Positions 12,311-24,180 of a DNA stretch of 64,000 nt are shown here, piece by piece. A model generated the notes under the pieces. It saw only the letters and a program-made list of their open reading frames with translations. It had not been told where the DNA came from and made no database searches. A program made the position numbers and the translations under genes. Positions within the stretch are counted from its first letter, which is position 1. Every line of letters begins with the position of its first letter. The stretch is from Heliocidaris tuberculata (lineage: Eukaryota; Echinodermata; Echinoidea; Camarodonta; Echinometridae), in NCBI GenBank assembly GCA_025618425.1, contig CM046838.1, forward strand, positions 21,082,211 to 21,146,210. Reading direction: 5' to 3'.

Positions 12311-13014
12311 GGCCTGTATTATCATCCCCTCAATATTTTGGGATAAAATAAATAAGAATTATGATACATTAACTTAGAACTAATAATTATTCAAACTCAT
12401 TATGTTTGATCTTGAAATACCATCACATTCTTTAATGATTAGAAGGAAATAAATGCCATAATTTCAAAGCGAAAATATCCAAGAAAATTCGTTCGCTCGC
12501 ATTGTCCCTGGTGTGGGAGGGGGATACTCCCCCCCCCCCCCCCCCCCCCCCCCCCCATCGTGAACACGGATCGATACCCCTGGTTTCATTGAAAAACGCC
12601 TTTTCACAAACACAAATGACGTTTTCGAGAAACCAGATGGAAACTGCAATTTATAATCTCGTCGCAGCATAATCCTACATGTAGATCGAGAAAGAAAGAA
12701 CTTGACATATAGATCTCCTTCACGAGTGTGTTGATAAAACAGCGACAATTAAACTGATAAAAACTGAGAAGCATGATAGTGATATATACTGAACAGTTTT
12801 ACGACTAAAGAACGTCGTACAGCACAACATGAACGGATATAGTTTGAACTTCTCTAACAGCTTACTTTCAGTAAAAATATGCTTAAGTCTCGATTAAGAA
12901 CAGGAACAATGGAATTATTGTGAACCTTCGCGACAAAATGAGACAGAAGGACTAGAACCTGAGTAAATTGGGCAAATCTTGAAAAACTTTTAACCAGAAA
13001 GAAAAGTACTTGCG

Positions 13015-15420
13015 TCGAGATTATGAAAAGTGCGTGATTTAGAAGGACAGAGAGAGAGAGAGAGAGAGAAAAAAAAAATCAATAATCGTCTCTTGCTGGA
13101 GGTGACTTAATCCTTATTCTTTGAAAGGGGCGAATTCTGTACCTCTTTATAACATGCCGAAAAGAAAAGAAATTTAGCTTCTAGAAACCAGTAGATTGTA
13201 TACATTTTTTAAAGCTCGAGTTAACTAGAGCGGAGAGAAACAATGACTTTTAAGCTAAGACACAGTTTATCTTCATCATGTTCATACCACCAGTTAACAT
13301 GATGATGAATTAGCGGCCAATTCTCTTATTCATCTAAAAGCCGAACAGAAAAGAAAGTTAGCTTCCAAAACACAATTAAGAAGAACTGTCGAAATTATGA
13401 TACAGGTGAACCGAGAAAGATTAAAAAGCAGATAGAGAATTGTCTGGGCGTTAATTTTTACAAAAAGCACTTGTAATTATTATTATAATTTTTTGTTGTT
13501 GGAAGCTCTAGTTAACTAGAGCGGCGCTAAAAGCAGTTTATCTTCGTTGAACATGAGGACAATAAGCGGCCACTTCTGTAACTCTTTCAACAGCCGAAAA
13601 GAAAAGAAAATTAGCTTTTTAACTAAAAAGAAAAGACCCGTGGTTGCGATTTTTTTAAAGCTCGAGTTAAGAAGAGCGGACAGAAACGATGACTTTCAAG
13701 CTAAGACGCAGTTTATTTTCATCTTGTTCATCCCTCTAACATGATGATAATTAACGGCCAATTCTCTGATTCGTTTAAAAGCCGAAAGAAAAGAAAATTA
13801 GCTTTTTAACTAGAAAGAAAAAGGATCTGTGTCGAGATTATGAAACAAGTGCATGATTATTTTTAAAGTTCGGGTCAACAGAGCGGGGAGAAACGATAAC
13901 TTTCAAGCTAAGTCGCATTTTATCTTCATCCCGCCGTTTAAAATGATGATTAATAAGCATGATAAGCGGCCCATTCTCTAATTTGTTTAAAGGCCGAAAA
14001 GAAAAGAAATTTAGCTTTTTAACCGGACAGAAAAGGACCTGTGTCGAGATTATGAAACAAGCGCGTGATAAAGAAGGACAAGGAGGGAGAGAAGAAAAAA
14101 AATCAATAATCGTCTCGCGCAGGAAGTGACTTAATCCTTGTTCTTTGAAAGGGGCGGATTCTATAACTCTTTAACCAACATGGCGAAAAGAAAGGAAATT
14201 TAGCTTTTAGAAACCAGTAGATTGTATACATTTTTGAAGGGTAGAATGAACTAGGGCAGGATAAAAAGATTTCTTTATTATGAAGCTGTTTTAAGCCATC
14301 GTTGTTTAATCTGGTAAAAAATAAAGAGCGAACAGAAAAGAAAATTGGCTTTCAAAACAGAATTAAGAAGAACTGTCGAAATTATGATACAGGTCTGTGA
14401 CTTGGAAAGAGAGAATTGTCAGGGCGATAATTTTACAAAAAGTAGTTACGGTATTATTATTCTTAGAAGCTCTAGTTAACTACAGGGGCCGCGGAGCGTC
14501 CTTGAAAGGGGGGAGGGGCTGATCTGATTTCACTCATTTATTTTCGAGTCTTTTTTCCAAGATTTTTTTTTTTAACATGTCTGCTAAAAAAAGTACGGGG
14601 CTACAGCTCCCGCCCCCCCCCCTCCCCTCCGGGCCCCGAGGCCCATGAACTAGAGCGGCGCTAAGAAACAGTTTATCTTCATCTCGCTGTTGAACATGAG
14701 GATAATAAGCGGCCAATTCTGTAACTATTTTAACAGTCGAAAAGAAAAGAAAATTAGCTTTTTAACTAGAAAGAAAAGGCCCTTGGTTGCGATAATGAAG
14801 CAAGTGCCTGATTTGTTTTAAAGTTCGAGTATAGAGCAGAGAGAAACGATAACTTTCAAGCCAAGACGCAGTTTATCTTCATCATGTTCATAACGCCAGT
14901 TAACATGATGATAATTAACGGCCAGTTCCCTTCTTTGTTTAAAAGCCGAACAGAAAGAAAGGGAGAGAAAAAAATCAATAATCGTCTTGCGCAGGAAGTG
15001 ACTTAATCCTTGTTCTTTGAAAGGGGCGGATTCTATAACTCTTTAACCAACATGGCGAAAAGAAAAGAAATTTAGCTTTTAGAAACCAGTAGATTGTATA
15101 CATTTTTAAAAAGGTAGAATGAACTAGGGCAGGATAAAAAGATTTCTTTATTATGAAGCTGTTTTAAGCCATCGTTGTTTAATCTGGTAAAAAGTCAAGA
15201 GCGAACAGAAAAGAAAGTTAGCTTTCAAAACAGAATTAAGAAGAACTGTCGAAATTATGATACAGGTCTGTGACTTGGAAAGAGAGAGAATTGTCAGCGC
15301 GTTAATTTTACAAAAAGCGGTTACGGTATTATTATTTTTAGAAGCTCTATAAACTAGAGCGGCGCTAAGAAGCAGTTTATCTTCATCCCGCTGTTGAACA
15401 TGAACATACTTTGCGACAAT
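13015..15420. repeat. higher-order tandem repeat inside the CACAGTG transposon
   Basis: Blocks recur in order. One holds AATCAATAATCGTCT followed by GGTGACTTAATCC and CCAGTAGATTGTATACATTT, at about 13,078, 14,100 and 14,972. Another holds AACTAGAGCGGCGCTAA and CAGTTTATCTTCAT, at about 13,512, 14,646 and 15,353. Spacing between equivalent blocks varies from about 700 to 1130 bases because of indels and one insertion. There is no consistent coding frame. Confidence 0.85.
14483..14647. mobile_element. small G/C-run insertion inside the tandem array
   Basis: The array sequence TTAACTA|GAGCGG is interrupted by about 165 bases that start CAGGGGCCGCGGAGCG and end CCGAGGCCCATG. AACTA is present on both sides (14,478-14,482 and 14,648-14,652). 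The C-run and the CAGGGGC start resemble the CAGTGGCG family, but the duplication looks like 5 rather than 8 bases. Confidence 0.5.
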
Positions 15421-15718
15421 CGAATCCAAGCTTTGAAAAAGAAAGCAAATGACTGAAAGAAATCAAGTTTACATGATTAATTTAGAAAATATAAAAAGAG
15501 TGCCCCTAAATCAAAGGAATGAAGACAATTTTTTTCTAAAATTTTTCCAAAGCTCGCTCACATTTACTGTATATCTTTTTATCATGTTAGGAGCGTTAGA
15601 AAAAAATCTTGAATTTTTGCTCACTCGCTTCGCTCGCAAATGAATAATTAGACCATTACACACAACTTCAAAGTATATATTTAAAAAATATAATCTGGAA
15701 CCATGTTAAGATAGAAAC

Positions 15719-16052
15719 CACTAGCGTAGCCAAGGGGGAAGCAGGGGGCAGACTGCCCCCCCCCCTGACAACTTTTGACAAAAATGTTTTTGTTTGTCAG
15801 AGAATTATGAAGGAAAACTGGACCCCATAAAATCTGATGCCCTCCTCCTCCCCCTGAGCGACTTTTGGAGGGCTGGCGAAAAAAAGAAAAGACCCCCCCC
15901 CCCCCCCCCCCCACTGAGCGACTTTTGGAGAGCTGGCGAAATTTTTTGGCGAGAAAAAAAAAATACGAATCTCCCTCCAAGCAGTTCTCCAAAGTTGACA
16001 GCCCTGCATTTGTGTGCCCCCCCCCCTTTTTTAAATCCTGGATATGCCACTG
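15719..16052 (-). mobile_element. hAT-type MITE with poly-C core
   Basis: Exact 8-bp duplications ATAGAAAC flank the element at 15,711-15,718 and 16,053-16,060. The ends are CACTAGCGTAGCC at the left and CCTGGATATGCCACTG at the right, degenerate forms of CAGTGGCGGATCC. The 8-bp duplication and the CAGTG-type terminus are hallmarks of the hAT superfamily. The body contains GAGCGACTTTTGGAG twice around a C20 run. Read on the minus strand it resembles 62,884-63,082. Confidence 0.85.
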
Positions 16053-16225
16053 ATAGAAACAATAATGTGTCGAAAATGATCCTCGATGGTGTATTATTCA
16101 GATTGTAGCGGTATATACAAATGTGTCAAAGTGGTATTTTCCGCCTTTTTTAAAAACCTTTATAGATGCTCCTTTTTGTTGGTGCCTCCCCCACCCCCAC
16201 TTTGAAAGACGCTCCGCCATCACTG

Positions 16226-16640
16226 GGCCTACTCGCTGTTTTGTAGCCGTTCGTGGTTATTTAGCACAATAGGTACTCCTGTTTTGTAGCCGTTTTGTAG
16301 TCGTTTCGTTGCCATTTAGCACAATATAGGTACTCGCTGTTTTGTAGCCGTTTTGTAGCCGTTTTGTAGCCGTTTCGTTGCCATTTAGCACAAAAGGTAC
16401 TCATCGTTTTGTAGCCGTTTTGTAGCCGTTTCGTTGCCATTTAGCACAATATACATACTCGCTGTTTTGTAGCCGTTTTGTAGCCGTTTCGTTGCCATTT
16501 AGCAAAATAGGTACTCGTTGTATTGTAGCCGTTTTGTAACCATTTTGTAGCTGTTTTGTAGCCGTTTTGTAGCTGTTTCGTTGCCAGTTAGCACAATAGG
16601 TACTCGCCGTTTTGTAGCCGTTTTGTAGCTGTTTTGTCAC
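16226..16640. repeat. right subterminal repeats of the CACAGTG transposon
   Basis: TTTTGTAGCCG is repeated many times in tandem units of about 56-68 bases that also contain TTTCGTTGCCATTTAGCACAA. The motif is the reverse complement of the left subterminal motif. Further AAAACGG motifs lie at about 16,765-16,805, next to the right terminus. Confidence 0.85.
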
Positions 16641-16847
16641 AAATAAACTGTGATTTTTACACTCAGCTTTCCATATTTACCCTCAAAACCTTTTGTTTAT
16701 TTGTCGCCGTTTTCTAGCCGTTTCCTAGCCGTTTCCTGTCCGTTTCCTGTGTCCTTATTTCTAAAGAAACGGCGACAAAACGGCGAAAAAACGGCTAGAA
16801 AACAGCGAGTGGCCAACACAAGGGAAATCCTGGTTTAGCTCACTGTG

Positions 16848-18191
16848 CATACTGCTACGGCAGTCCCGATCCCTCCTAAAATAATAAGACGTATAAATAA
16901 ACTAGTTTACTCATTTTGATGGAATTCTAAAAAAGAAAAAGTGAAACGGAACATTTGTTACAATCCTGAAGTAGAAGGAGGGTTAGGGATGGTAGATTTA
17001 GAGTCGAAATGCCGATCACTTCGTCTGTCATGGATTTGTAAATATTTGAGAAATGAACAAAATGCTTGGACAGTTCTGTTCGAATATTGGACTCAGAAAA
17101 TTGGGAAGGTGCCTCTTTGTTTGAATTTTAATTGCAAAAAGAGTGACAGGTATCATATTTGTAGGAAAAGAAAGTTGCCTAACTTTTATGTTGACATGTT
17201 TTGTTCTTGGGCTGAACTGAAATATATTGATATGTTTAAAGTAACAGATATAGAAAATGAAATAATCTGGTATAATAGTAATATTAAATATAGGAATGAG
17301 TTATTGCATTTTCCAAACTGGAAAAAAAATAATATCCTTAAAGTGAAGCAAGTCTTAGCAAATGGTATTTGGAAAAAAGTTGATTCAATTTGTATTGATT
17401 TTCAAGAAAATTAATTACTTTCCTCCTTTAAATTGTCAAAGTTAAAAAGTGCATTTCCGAATTTTTGGTTACAGAAGTTACGTAATAGGAGGCAATATGT
17501 AAATGGTTCACCGTCTGAAGTGGAATCCAGTTCAATTGAAATGGTAACAGGTGACTCCATTGAGGTCGCGGGCATGAGAGCCAAACACTATTATAATATG
17601 ATGTTAGAAAGAAATAAACAAGAACTGCCGTGTATTTATTTTTGGAACGCTTATTTTGAATTACCGAATGACTTTGACTGGAAGCCAGTACTTTATTTTA
17701 AATTTCACTTTATAAATGACAACAAAATTAAGCAGTATAATTTTAAATTTATCCACAGGATACTACCCTGCAAATACAACTTATGTAAATGGAAGATAAA
17801 AAATGACAATTTATGTAATATTTGTAAGATCCCAGAAACAAGCAACCACCTTCTTTTTACTTGCAAAAAAGTTTCGTTATATTGGAAGATTTTATTCAAA
17901 TTAATCGATAGTTTATTTAATGTAAGAATTGTTTTGAACGAACAAATTTTGTTAATCGGTTATGAAATAGAGAAAAAAGAAATGAATATAGTAAATCTTA
18001 TGTTGAATTTTGCTCAATTTATTATTTATAGAAATTATATCAGAGACTGTTTTGGAAGTAAAAATCACACGATGCATGCTTTATATTTATTTAAAGAATT
18101 AAAGGTAGAAATTAGATCATATCTTAGTATAAAATGTAATAAGAAGAAATTCCACATAAACGAAGTTGAAAAAGTATTGTCAATTATTTAG
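16848..18191 (+). pseudogene. LINE reverse transcriptase C-terminus remnant, part 2
   Basis: The frame resumes in register with part 1 after the CAT duplication. It contains IPPKIIRRINKL, a WNSKKEKVKRN stretch, then GGLGMVDLE, the usual L1-clade sequence after the thumb region. A C-x2-C-x7-H-x4-C zinc knuckle (zf-RVT type) is encoded at about 17,814-17,864. In-frame stops are TGA at 16,917-16,919 and TAA at 17,412-17,414, with the natural stop at 18,189-18,191. Apart from point stops the frame is intact for over 400 codons, so the copy is not very old. Confidence 0.88.
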
Positions 18192-18404
18192 TTCATGATT
18201 TATTTCTTCACACTATGTGTTATGTTATGACTTTGTGAAATTTTATATTATTGTAAATAATTGTCATTTTGAATAATAAAGTCCCTCGAAAGAGGATAAA
18301 TAGAAAAAAAAATATGGGATTAAGGGGTTGACGAATGGCTTTCCATAAATCAGTGGCCTAAGTTAAGCCTGGCTTAACTTAGGACACTTTCGATAATACG
18401 GGCC

Positions 18405-20654
18405 ATAGTGATCGCCAAATTTAGAAAAATAAAACTTTGATTAACAAATCCTCTAAAATCAATTATTATCCAACCAGTTTATTTTCATTTTACTTTCTAC
18501 GATGAATTGGTTTCGGAAATGTAATTGATTTATGAAAGTTTCCACCAATGGGGTAATCAGATGTTACTGTGGAGATTACATGCTGGTTAGTAAAATAGAA
18601 GTCATAAATATCGTAATTCACGTATGACATTATGATTATCATTGTATAAGGTATATGGGGCTTGCTACTTATGCGATAAACGTTTCGATTTTTGAAAACT
18701 TAGACTTTCCGTAAGAATATCGGTTCAAGTGGTCTCATTATTTGTGTACAAATTTACTGTAATGAGCACCCTCCCCCCCCCCCCCCCCCATGTTTGCGGG
18801 AAAGGAGAATGGGGTTGTTTTGATGGTTTGGCGTATTTCACCCCGTCACAATTAGTGGGCCCTTCACCTAATAAGCCAGCGAGAATTTGTGTCACTAACC
18901 CAGGAGACTTGTAATGTGTCGGCATGTGGTCGGCGTCATCATGTTAAGGGTGTCAAATTACGTCTTTGGAATTGGAGGAAGGTGGAATTGTATTCCGGCG
19001 GGGGAAAAAAAATCCTGAGAGGGGTGAAAATTGGGAAAAGAAGGTAATGAAATGGGGCAAGTGGGTCCTCTTTTGTAATTCTATTCATATAGAGCCTACA
19101 TGACTGTGCATGTAGACCTAGTTCATTGTTTTCTAACATCTGTCCAAATCCCATATTCTGCGTGTATTCTTACATCTTCCGCGTTATTATGACTATTACA
19201 CTCTTAGCTAAATTGGATAGAATTTAACCCAGTATTTGTTAAAAACACGAAAAAGGAACATAGATGTTTGTTCATTGTAACCCTTAATTGGATAAATTTG
19301 TACCCAACTATTTCTAGAGCGTAAATGAAATCACTTTACACACATGGAAGAAGAATTTCTGTTTAATGGTAGATGAATCAATGTTTTCAAGTCAAAACTA
19401 CCAGTTTGTGTTTTTGGAACATCAATAGACCCTACACAGCTGTGCAATGATCATACTATGGACGTAAGGATAAGAGAATTAATGTAATCCAGGCAAACGA
19501 TTTGAGGAAAAATAAAAACAGAATTAAGCACGCAAAAGTGAGTCGAAAATGCCCTCATAAATTTCGCTTGTCCGTGTGATACACATGCCTGATTTCACCT
19601 CGGACCGTGCAAATTAGTCACGGATGCAGAGCAAGCGAAACGCCACAGAGCACGTGTGCGCTCAGAGCGTCACTTCAACTTTCTAATGGTGTCTTATCAT
19701 CGCCCGTGTCATGGTAATGGGTATGCAAGAATGACATTGCAGTGTTGCAGGAGGTGTTTCAAAGCCTAAAAGGCACCGTTTGATAAGCGAACTGAATCGT
19801 CAAATGTCATTTTCACTTTTTAAGCTGATCCGTATTCAGGAGGAATATTTAGCGATGTCCTGTTCGTGAAGATTAGCACAAAGCTTTTCAGTCGATGATT
19901 GTATTTTCATTGCTGGAAAGTAAAGGATTGAGTTTTAAGCCAGTTAAAAGGTGGTTTCACTCTTTGTAAGAGCTAGGGGATCATTGTATTGGAAATCAAT
20001 CTAGGAAAGTTATACCCGTCACCAATTCACGTGTTTGTGCAGGAGTGGTCTCACTGAATAGGATATTCAAAACTGTTATCGCAAAGACTTACAAGAAATC
20101 AATCTACATGTTGGCAGTTCAATAAGCTAGTGGATCACCCATTAAAATTCGTGAACGTTATACAAGGATTGTATCAGTCATAAAGAAGTGTGTTGGAATT
20201 GGCCCAAGGTTGTTCAAGTTGTCCTAATGTTTCAATTTCTTGGAAGTGTTTGCGGTCGAATCTTCCTTCATCAAAGACATACAAAGCTTATATGGATTAA
20301 TATTTCGCAAAGAAAAAAAACTTCTTTGAGAAGATTATCTTTTCACGCCAGTATGCGTTATTTATCAATCGCCCTAAGAAAACCAAATTACTGCCGACGA
20401 CATTTTCAAATTCTCTCGCGGGAGAAGAAGAGAAATGATGTGGTTCACGCTGTTATCTCTGAAAAAATCATGAATATGAATGACCTCTTAATCTGCCGAC
20501 TAGACGCAACTTACAAAATAAATCTTGATAATTTATCGATTGACGCGTGACAGATAAAATGAAGTTTGAACTTCCTTGTGTTGAAAGTGAGCAGTATTAA
20601 AACATGTACTGTTAAAAACAAAATACAACGTGTAATCTTGATATTACCGGGACA
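18405..20654. other. unique non-coding sequence
   Basis: A poly-C run lies at about 18,772-18,789. An open frame of 120 codons at 20,188-20,550 opens on a GTG; it is basic and cysteine-poor, resembles nothing I know and is within chance length. Confidence 0.4.
19197..19325. mobile_element. diverged palindromic MITE
   Basis: The left side tacactcttagctaaattgg is mirrored imperfectly by the right side ending ctctagagcgta, with AATTGGATA inside both arms. The terminal style resembles the TACRCTCTAAAA family. Confidence 0.4.
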
Positions 20655-20815
20655 TTCCAGTAGACCGACAGTCCACGAGACCGACATCTAACGGAGTGCG
20701 ACCGCCCACTAGACCGACAATATCGGTCTGATGAATCCTCAAAAAGGTCGTGGGCTGTCGGTCTCGTTGGTCGTCGGTCTTACGAGCTGTCCGTCTAGTT
20801 GGTGTCATGGGCTGT
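20655..20815. mobile_element. palindrome built of AGACCGAC motifs
   Basis: AGACCGACAGTCCACGAGAC at the left is mirrored by GTCGTGGGCTGTCGGTCTCG at the right. Extra GACCGAC/GTCGGTC copies give several alternative foldings. No target duplication was identified. Confidence 0.6.
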
Positions 20816-21420
20816 ACTGTATCCAATGAAGATGTGAACTTACTTTGTTTCAGGGCTTTACGCACTCTAACATATTTGATTCTAAGAACAATTCTTAGCC
20901 GTACGTCAGCAGAATTACTCCTGCATGTGCCAATGGCCATTGAAAAGATATGTTAGAAAATACATTATCTGATTTGAAGAAAAATGCATTCGCGCGATTT
21001 TCCTCATTTTCAAATACACTCATTAGTGAAAAATAAAATGTAAAAAGTTTATCAAGGTATAGTTACTGTAATGGTTCTAGAAACAATTGAGAATTTCTTC
21101 ACAAAAACTGTGAAGCGCTTCAGAAAGATAATGGAATACAACGACTGTTGTCCCTACGGAGATAAATGCTTACACAATGACAATCACTGTTCTGGGTATA
21201 CAGACTGCGGCCGTGCCATAACACAGCTCATAAGTTAGACAAGGGAAGGATGGGTATCCTTGTGAGATTTGAAATGATATCTCTTCCTAAAGCCCTGGAG
21301 GAGACGGATGACTGGCAAACAGGAAGATCATTGATGATGATGTTCAGATGATACATCGTCTTGGATGGTGAAGAGTATTGGAGAGAATACTGTCATGGTC
21401 TGCTAAGACCAGCACCTGCT

Positions 21421-22180
21421 AACTTGAGGAAGGAGTGAAGGGTAGAGAGATGGAAAGAGATGAAAACAGGGAAGAGGAGAAGGAGAAAGAGAGAGAAAAT
21501 GAGAAAGTGATAGCACTAAAGGAAAGAATGGAATGGACAGAGAGATATCGAGAGGGAGAGAGAGAGAGAGAGAGAGAGAGATATGAAGAGGGGGAAAAGC
21601 AAAAAAGAAACGGAGAAGATAGAAAGAGGAAGAGAGAGCCCGAGATAGATATATAAGAGAGAAAGGGATAGAATGAGACAGAGAGAGCGAGAATGGTAGA
21701 CAGATAGATGATAGAACAGAGAGAGATATATAATCTAGGAAGAGAGAAAGAGAGAGATTGAGAGATTATAGGAGGTGGTAACACTTTCTCTCCAAATACG
21801 CCCCCATGAGCTTATTTACCCCTATGAATAATCATAGGTGATATTAAAGCATGGATTTGCGGGATGAAATGTCACTTCTGTCTTGGCTGGGATTAAGATG
21901 ATGTAAGAAGAGAGAGGGAGAGAGCGACAGAAGGAGAGAGAATGAAAGAGAGAAAGAACAGGGAGAGAGAGAAAGAGAAAGAAAGAAAAGAAGAGAGAGG
22001 TGGAAAAGAGAGAAAGAGAGAGAGAGAGGTGAAGGGAGTGCGAGAACATGGAGAAGGGACGGGAGAGAGAGAGAGACAGAGAGATGCAGGGGAAAGATAG
22101 AAAGAGACAGAAATGAGAAGATGGAGAATGGGGAAGAGAGAAATTGGTAGAGTTTGAAAGATGTAAAGGGAAGGGGAGGA
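21421..22180. repeat. GA-rich purine tract
   Basis: Strongly purine-biased plus strand with an interruption at about 21,780-21,905 and pure GA repeats near 21,559-21,581. Serine/leucine-rich minus-strand frames are composition artefacts. Confidence 0.85.
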
Positions 22181-23839
22181 TAGGATTTAGCAAGGTTACT
22201 ATGAGCACAAGTGCACCCAATGATTATTTATTTTTAGAAACCAGAATGGTCTTGTGTAATTTCACTTTTTCACCTATCAAATTACAACATTCTGTAGATC
22301 ATTCAAGAGTTGTATGACATGTAATGTAAATGGAAATTAAAAACTATGGCAGTGTCGGCTATCATTATTTCTTTACTTCTATATTCTCGAGTGAATTAAC
22401 ATGTAAATTGGCTTTCAGTTGAAATGTTTTTCGAAACTAGACATGGAAAGCGAAAATCGACCTTCCCCCTTCCTCTCTCTCTCTCTCTCTTTCTCTCTTT
22501 GACAAACACAGGCATGCACACCCACACACACTTTTAAATGTACCAATTTGTAACCTGGACATTCTGTTCATAAAATGAAATTGAGCCTATAGTCATTTCA
22601 ATTTTTTAAAAAAAGATATTGGAAGTTTCAAGTAAAGAGAAGGTGACCGTTGTTTAAAAGAGGATGAATTTGGAACAAAGGAACACATAGAACTTGCCGC
22701 CATGATCTATAAGTTTGATTGTTTCAGAACTTGTTTTCCACTCTTCGTTAAATTTTCTGTATTATCTTAGAGCCCATAACATTTTTAATATCACCTTTAA
22801 ATGTTATTTTTTAAAAATCATTTGATATTCAACAGAAGGAGTTTAAAAGCTGATGTTGACTGCAAAATGATATCGATGTATCTAAAAGAAAGAAAACTAG
22901 CATCATCAAAATTACACGGTCTTAGAAAGGTTTATCATTCATTGCAGCAGAGAACTTTAGCACATACCCTTGCAATTTCTCGATCTACAAATACGTTCTC
23001 CACTTCTTCTTTATTTTCGGTCGGACAGTGGTTTAATATTCCATTTGTCCAGATTCAGTCGAAGTCTCTTATCACCCAAGGAACTTATCATTTCGTCAAT
23101 GATATAGGGCTAAAGGGTTAATGGTTTGAGGTTAGGATTTAGGGATAGTGTTAAAACTAGAGTTGAAGTAAGGAATGACCGGTAAGTAGTTGTCGCTGTT
23201 AGCACGTGTCGTAAAATCACAAGCTCACTCTATATACCTGGCTTTTCCCCAACCGTTTCATCTCGAGCGCTCTAAACACCCACGTCTTTCCTTTCCCCGA
23301 CCGTCCTGCTCATTGAACACGTGATGTACCAAAATCCTCTGATCTTTATTCCATTACATCTATTTATCACTCGATTAAACTCTCCCAACGTGAGAGAGAG
23401 AGTAATCCATTGCGGTTAATCTCATTTAAATCACCCCATCTCTACACTAATCGCCATGCTTCGTTTCCGCGGGAAAAGCAATGATTAGGAGAGAAAAAAA
23501 CAACAACAACAAAACCGTTCATGATCTATATAGGATCGAAACGACTCAAACCATGTGTCGACGGTGCAGCGTTAACTTCTAGCAAATGATGTATTAATGA
23601 GTGTTTCACTTTTTTGTTGCCTAGCTTTGACCATATCTATGATTAAAGCATAAAGAGTATATCCAAATATTAATATATTCACCTGTGAAATAATTATATA
23701 CGTGATATAGGATTGTCTTGTTCCTACAAAAATGTTTCTGGATGTTGCTCCGTCATAACAAAACCTATCGTGTGGATTTCATTTTAGCTAATTTTCAATT
23801 TCCGCTCAATAAATTATTGGACTAACCTAACACACCTTG
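22181..23839. other. unique non-coding sequence
   Basis: A CT tract lies at 22,470-22,500 and a short GA tract near 23,391-23,402. A plus-strand ATG frame of 106 codons (22,801-23,121) has no recognisable feature. Its end overlaps a TTAGG-like sequence similar to 63,540-63,590. Confidence 0.4.
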
Positions 23840-23942
23840 TCTGGGTTAAAACTTGATATCAGTGACAACTGCCGCAGTTTCAGTAGCTTATAACAATTAT
23901 TGCAACTTGTTACTGATAACAAGTTTTATGAAACTGGGCCCA
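23840..23942. mobile_element. CCAATCAGATGCAA MITE family, partial copy
   Basis: It retains CAGTAGCTTATAACAATTAT, TTGCAACTTGT and the AAGTTTTATGAAACTGGGCCC end, but has lost the left terminus and the CCAAT core. Fuller copies are at 47,877-48,012, 61,202-61,340 and 62,726-62,866. Confidence 0.7.
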
Positions 23943-24144
23943 GGGCTGTTTTTCATTTCAACCAATATAAATATATTTATTATATTTCAACCGTGGTTGC
24001 TCAGGCGTTTTTCTTAACTTATCTGACCGGTGTTTGGAGATGCGTTCACTACGCAAATTGTTCCTGACACATAATTGTTTTCATAGTTCAAGGCCATCGA
24101 TTTCTTCAAGTTTCTGTGTCGTTGCACTGTTGCCAAAATCCATT

Positions 24145-24145
<1 letters not shown>

Positions 24146-24176
<31 letters not shown>
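24146..24176. repeat. poly-A run
   Basis: 31 A residues with no AATAAA close upstream, so it is not clearly a retroposed tail. Confidence 0.85.

Positions 24177-24180
<4 letters not shown>

Larger units (their letters stand above)
11375..16847. mobile_element. CACTA/Chapaev3-like DNA transposon, non-autonomous
   Basis: The element starts CACAGTGAACCAAA and ends with the complement of CACAGTGAGCTAAA (about 12 of 14 matching). It is flanked by CAT at 11,372-11,374 and 16,848-16,850. The LINE reading frame resumes in register after the second CAT, which confirms a 3-bp duplication. Both subterminal regions carry many copies of an AAAACGGCTAC-like motif (GTAGCCGTTTT in reverse), a layout typical of CACTA elements, where such repeats bind transposase. 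I see no transposase frame in the interior, which is filled by a tandem array and later insertions. A 3-bp duplication fits EnSpm/CACTA or Chapaev3. The terminal heptamer equals the RAG recombination heptamer, but Transib and RAG elements make 5-bp duplications. Confidence 0.8.
11083..18311 (+). mobile_element. 5'-truncated L1/Tx1-like LINE, interrupted
   Basis: Exact 14-bp direct repeats, ATATGGGATTAAGG, flank the element at 11,069-11,082 and 18,312-18,325. This is a target-primed insertion signature. The 5' end is truncated within the reverse transcriptase region. The 3' end carries AATAAA (18,275-18,280) and an A-rich terminus. Without the inner 5.47-kb transposon the LINE is about 1.75 kb. 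Its body is more AT-rich than typical coding DNA. It was inserted into the foldback at 10,840-18,404 and was later hit by the element at 11,375-16,847. Confidence 0.9.
10840..18404. mobile_element. foldback MITE (GGCCCGTATT ends) split by a nested insertion
   Basis: The left arm starts GGCCCGTATTCTCGAAAGGC at 10,840. The right arm ends with the complement of GGCCCGTATTATCGAAAG at 18,404. The arms match over roughly 80-90 bases. Removing the LINE between the 14-bp duplications leaves an element of about 320 bases. ATA flanks both ends, consistent with a short duplication. This is the outermost and oldest layer of the nest. Confidence 0.8.

Noticed and set aside
11400..16800. CRISPR-like array of short spaced repeats
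   Set aside because: The GTAGCCGTTTT repeats have irregular spacing, no unique spacers of constant size and lie inside a eukaryotic transposon.
11375..16847. RAG/Transib transposon on the strength of CACAGTG ends
   Set aside because: The duplication is 3 bp (proved by the LINE reading frame), whereas that superfamily makes 5 bp. The subterminal repeat layout also points to CACTA-type elements.
20188..20550. 120-codon open frame as a gene
   Set aside because: It opens on a GTG, has no recognised domain, splice or poly(A) context, and several frames of this length are expected by chance.
22801..23121. 106-codon ATG open frame as a gene
   Set aside because: Chance length in AT-rich DNA. The downstream end runs into sequence similar to a repeat near 63,540.
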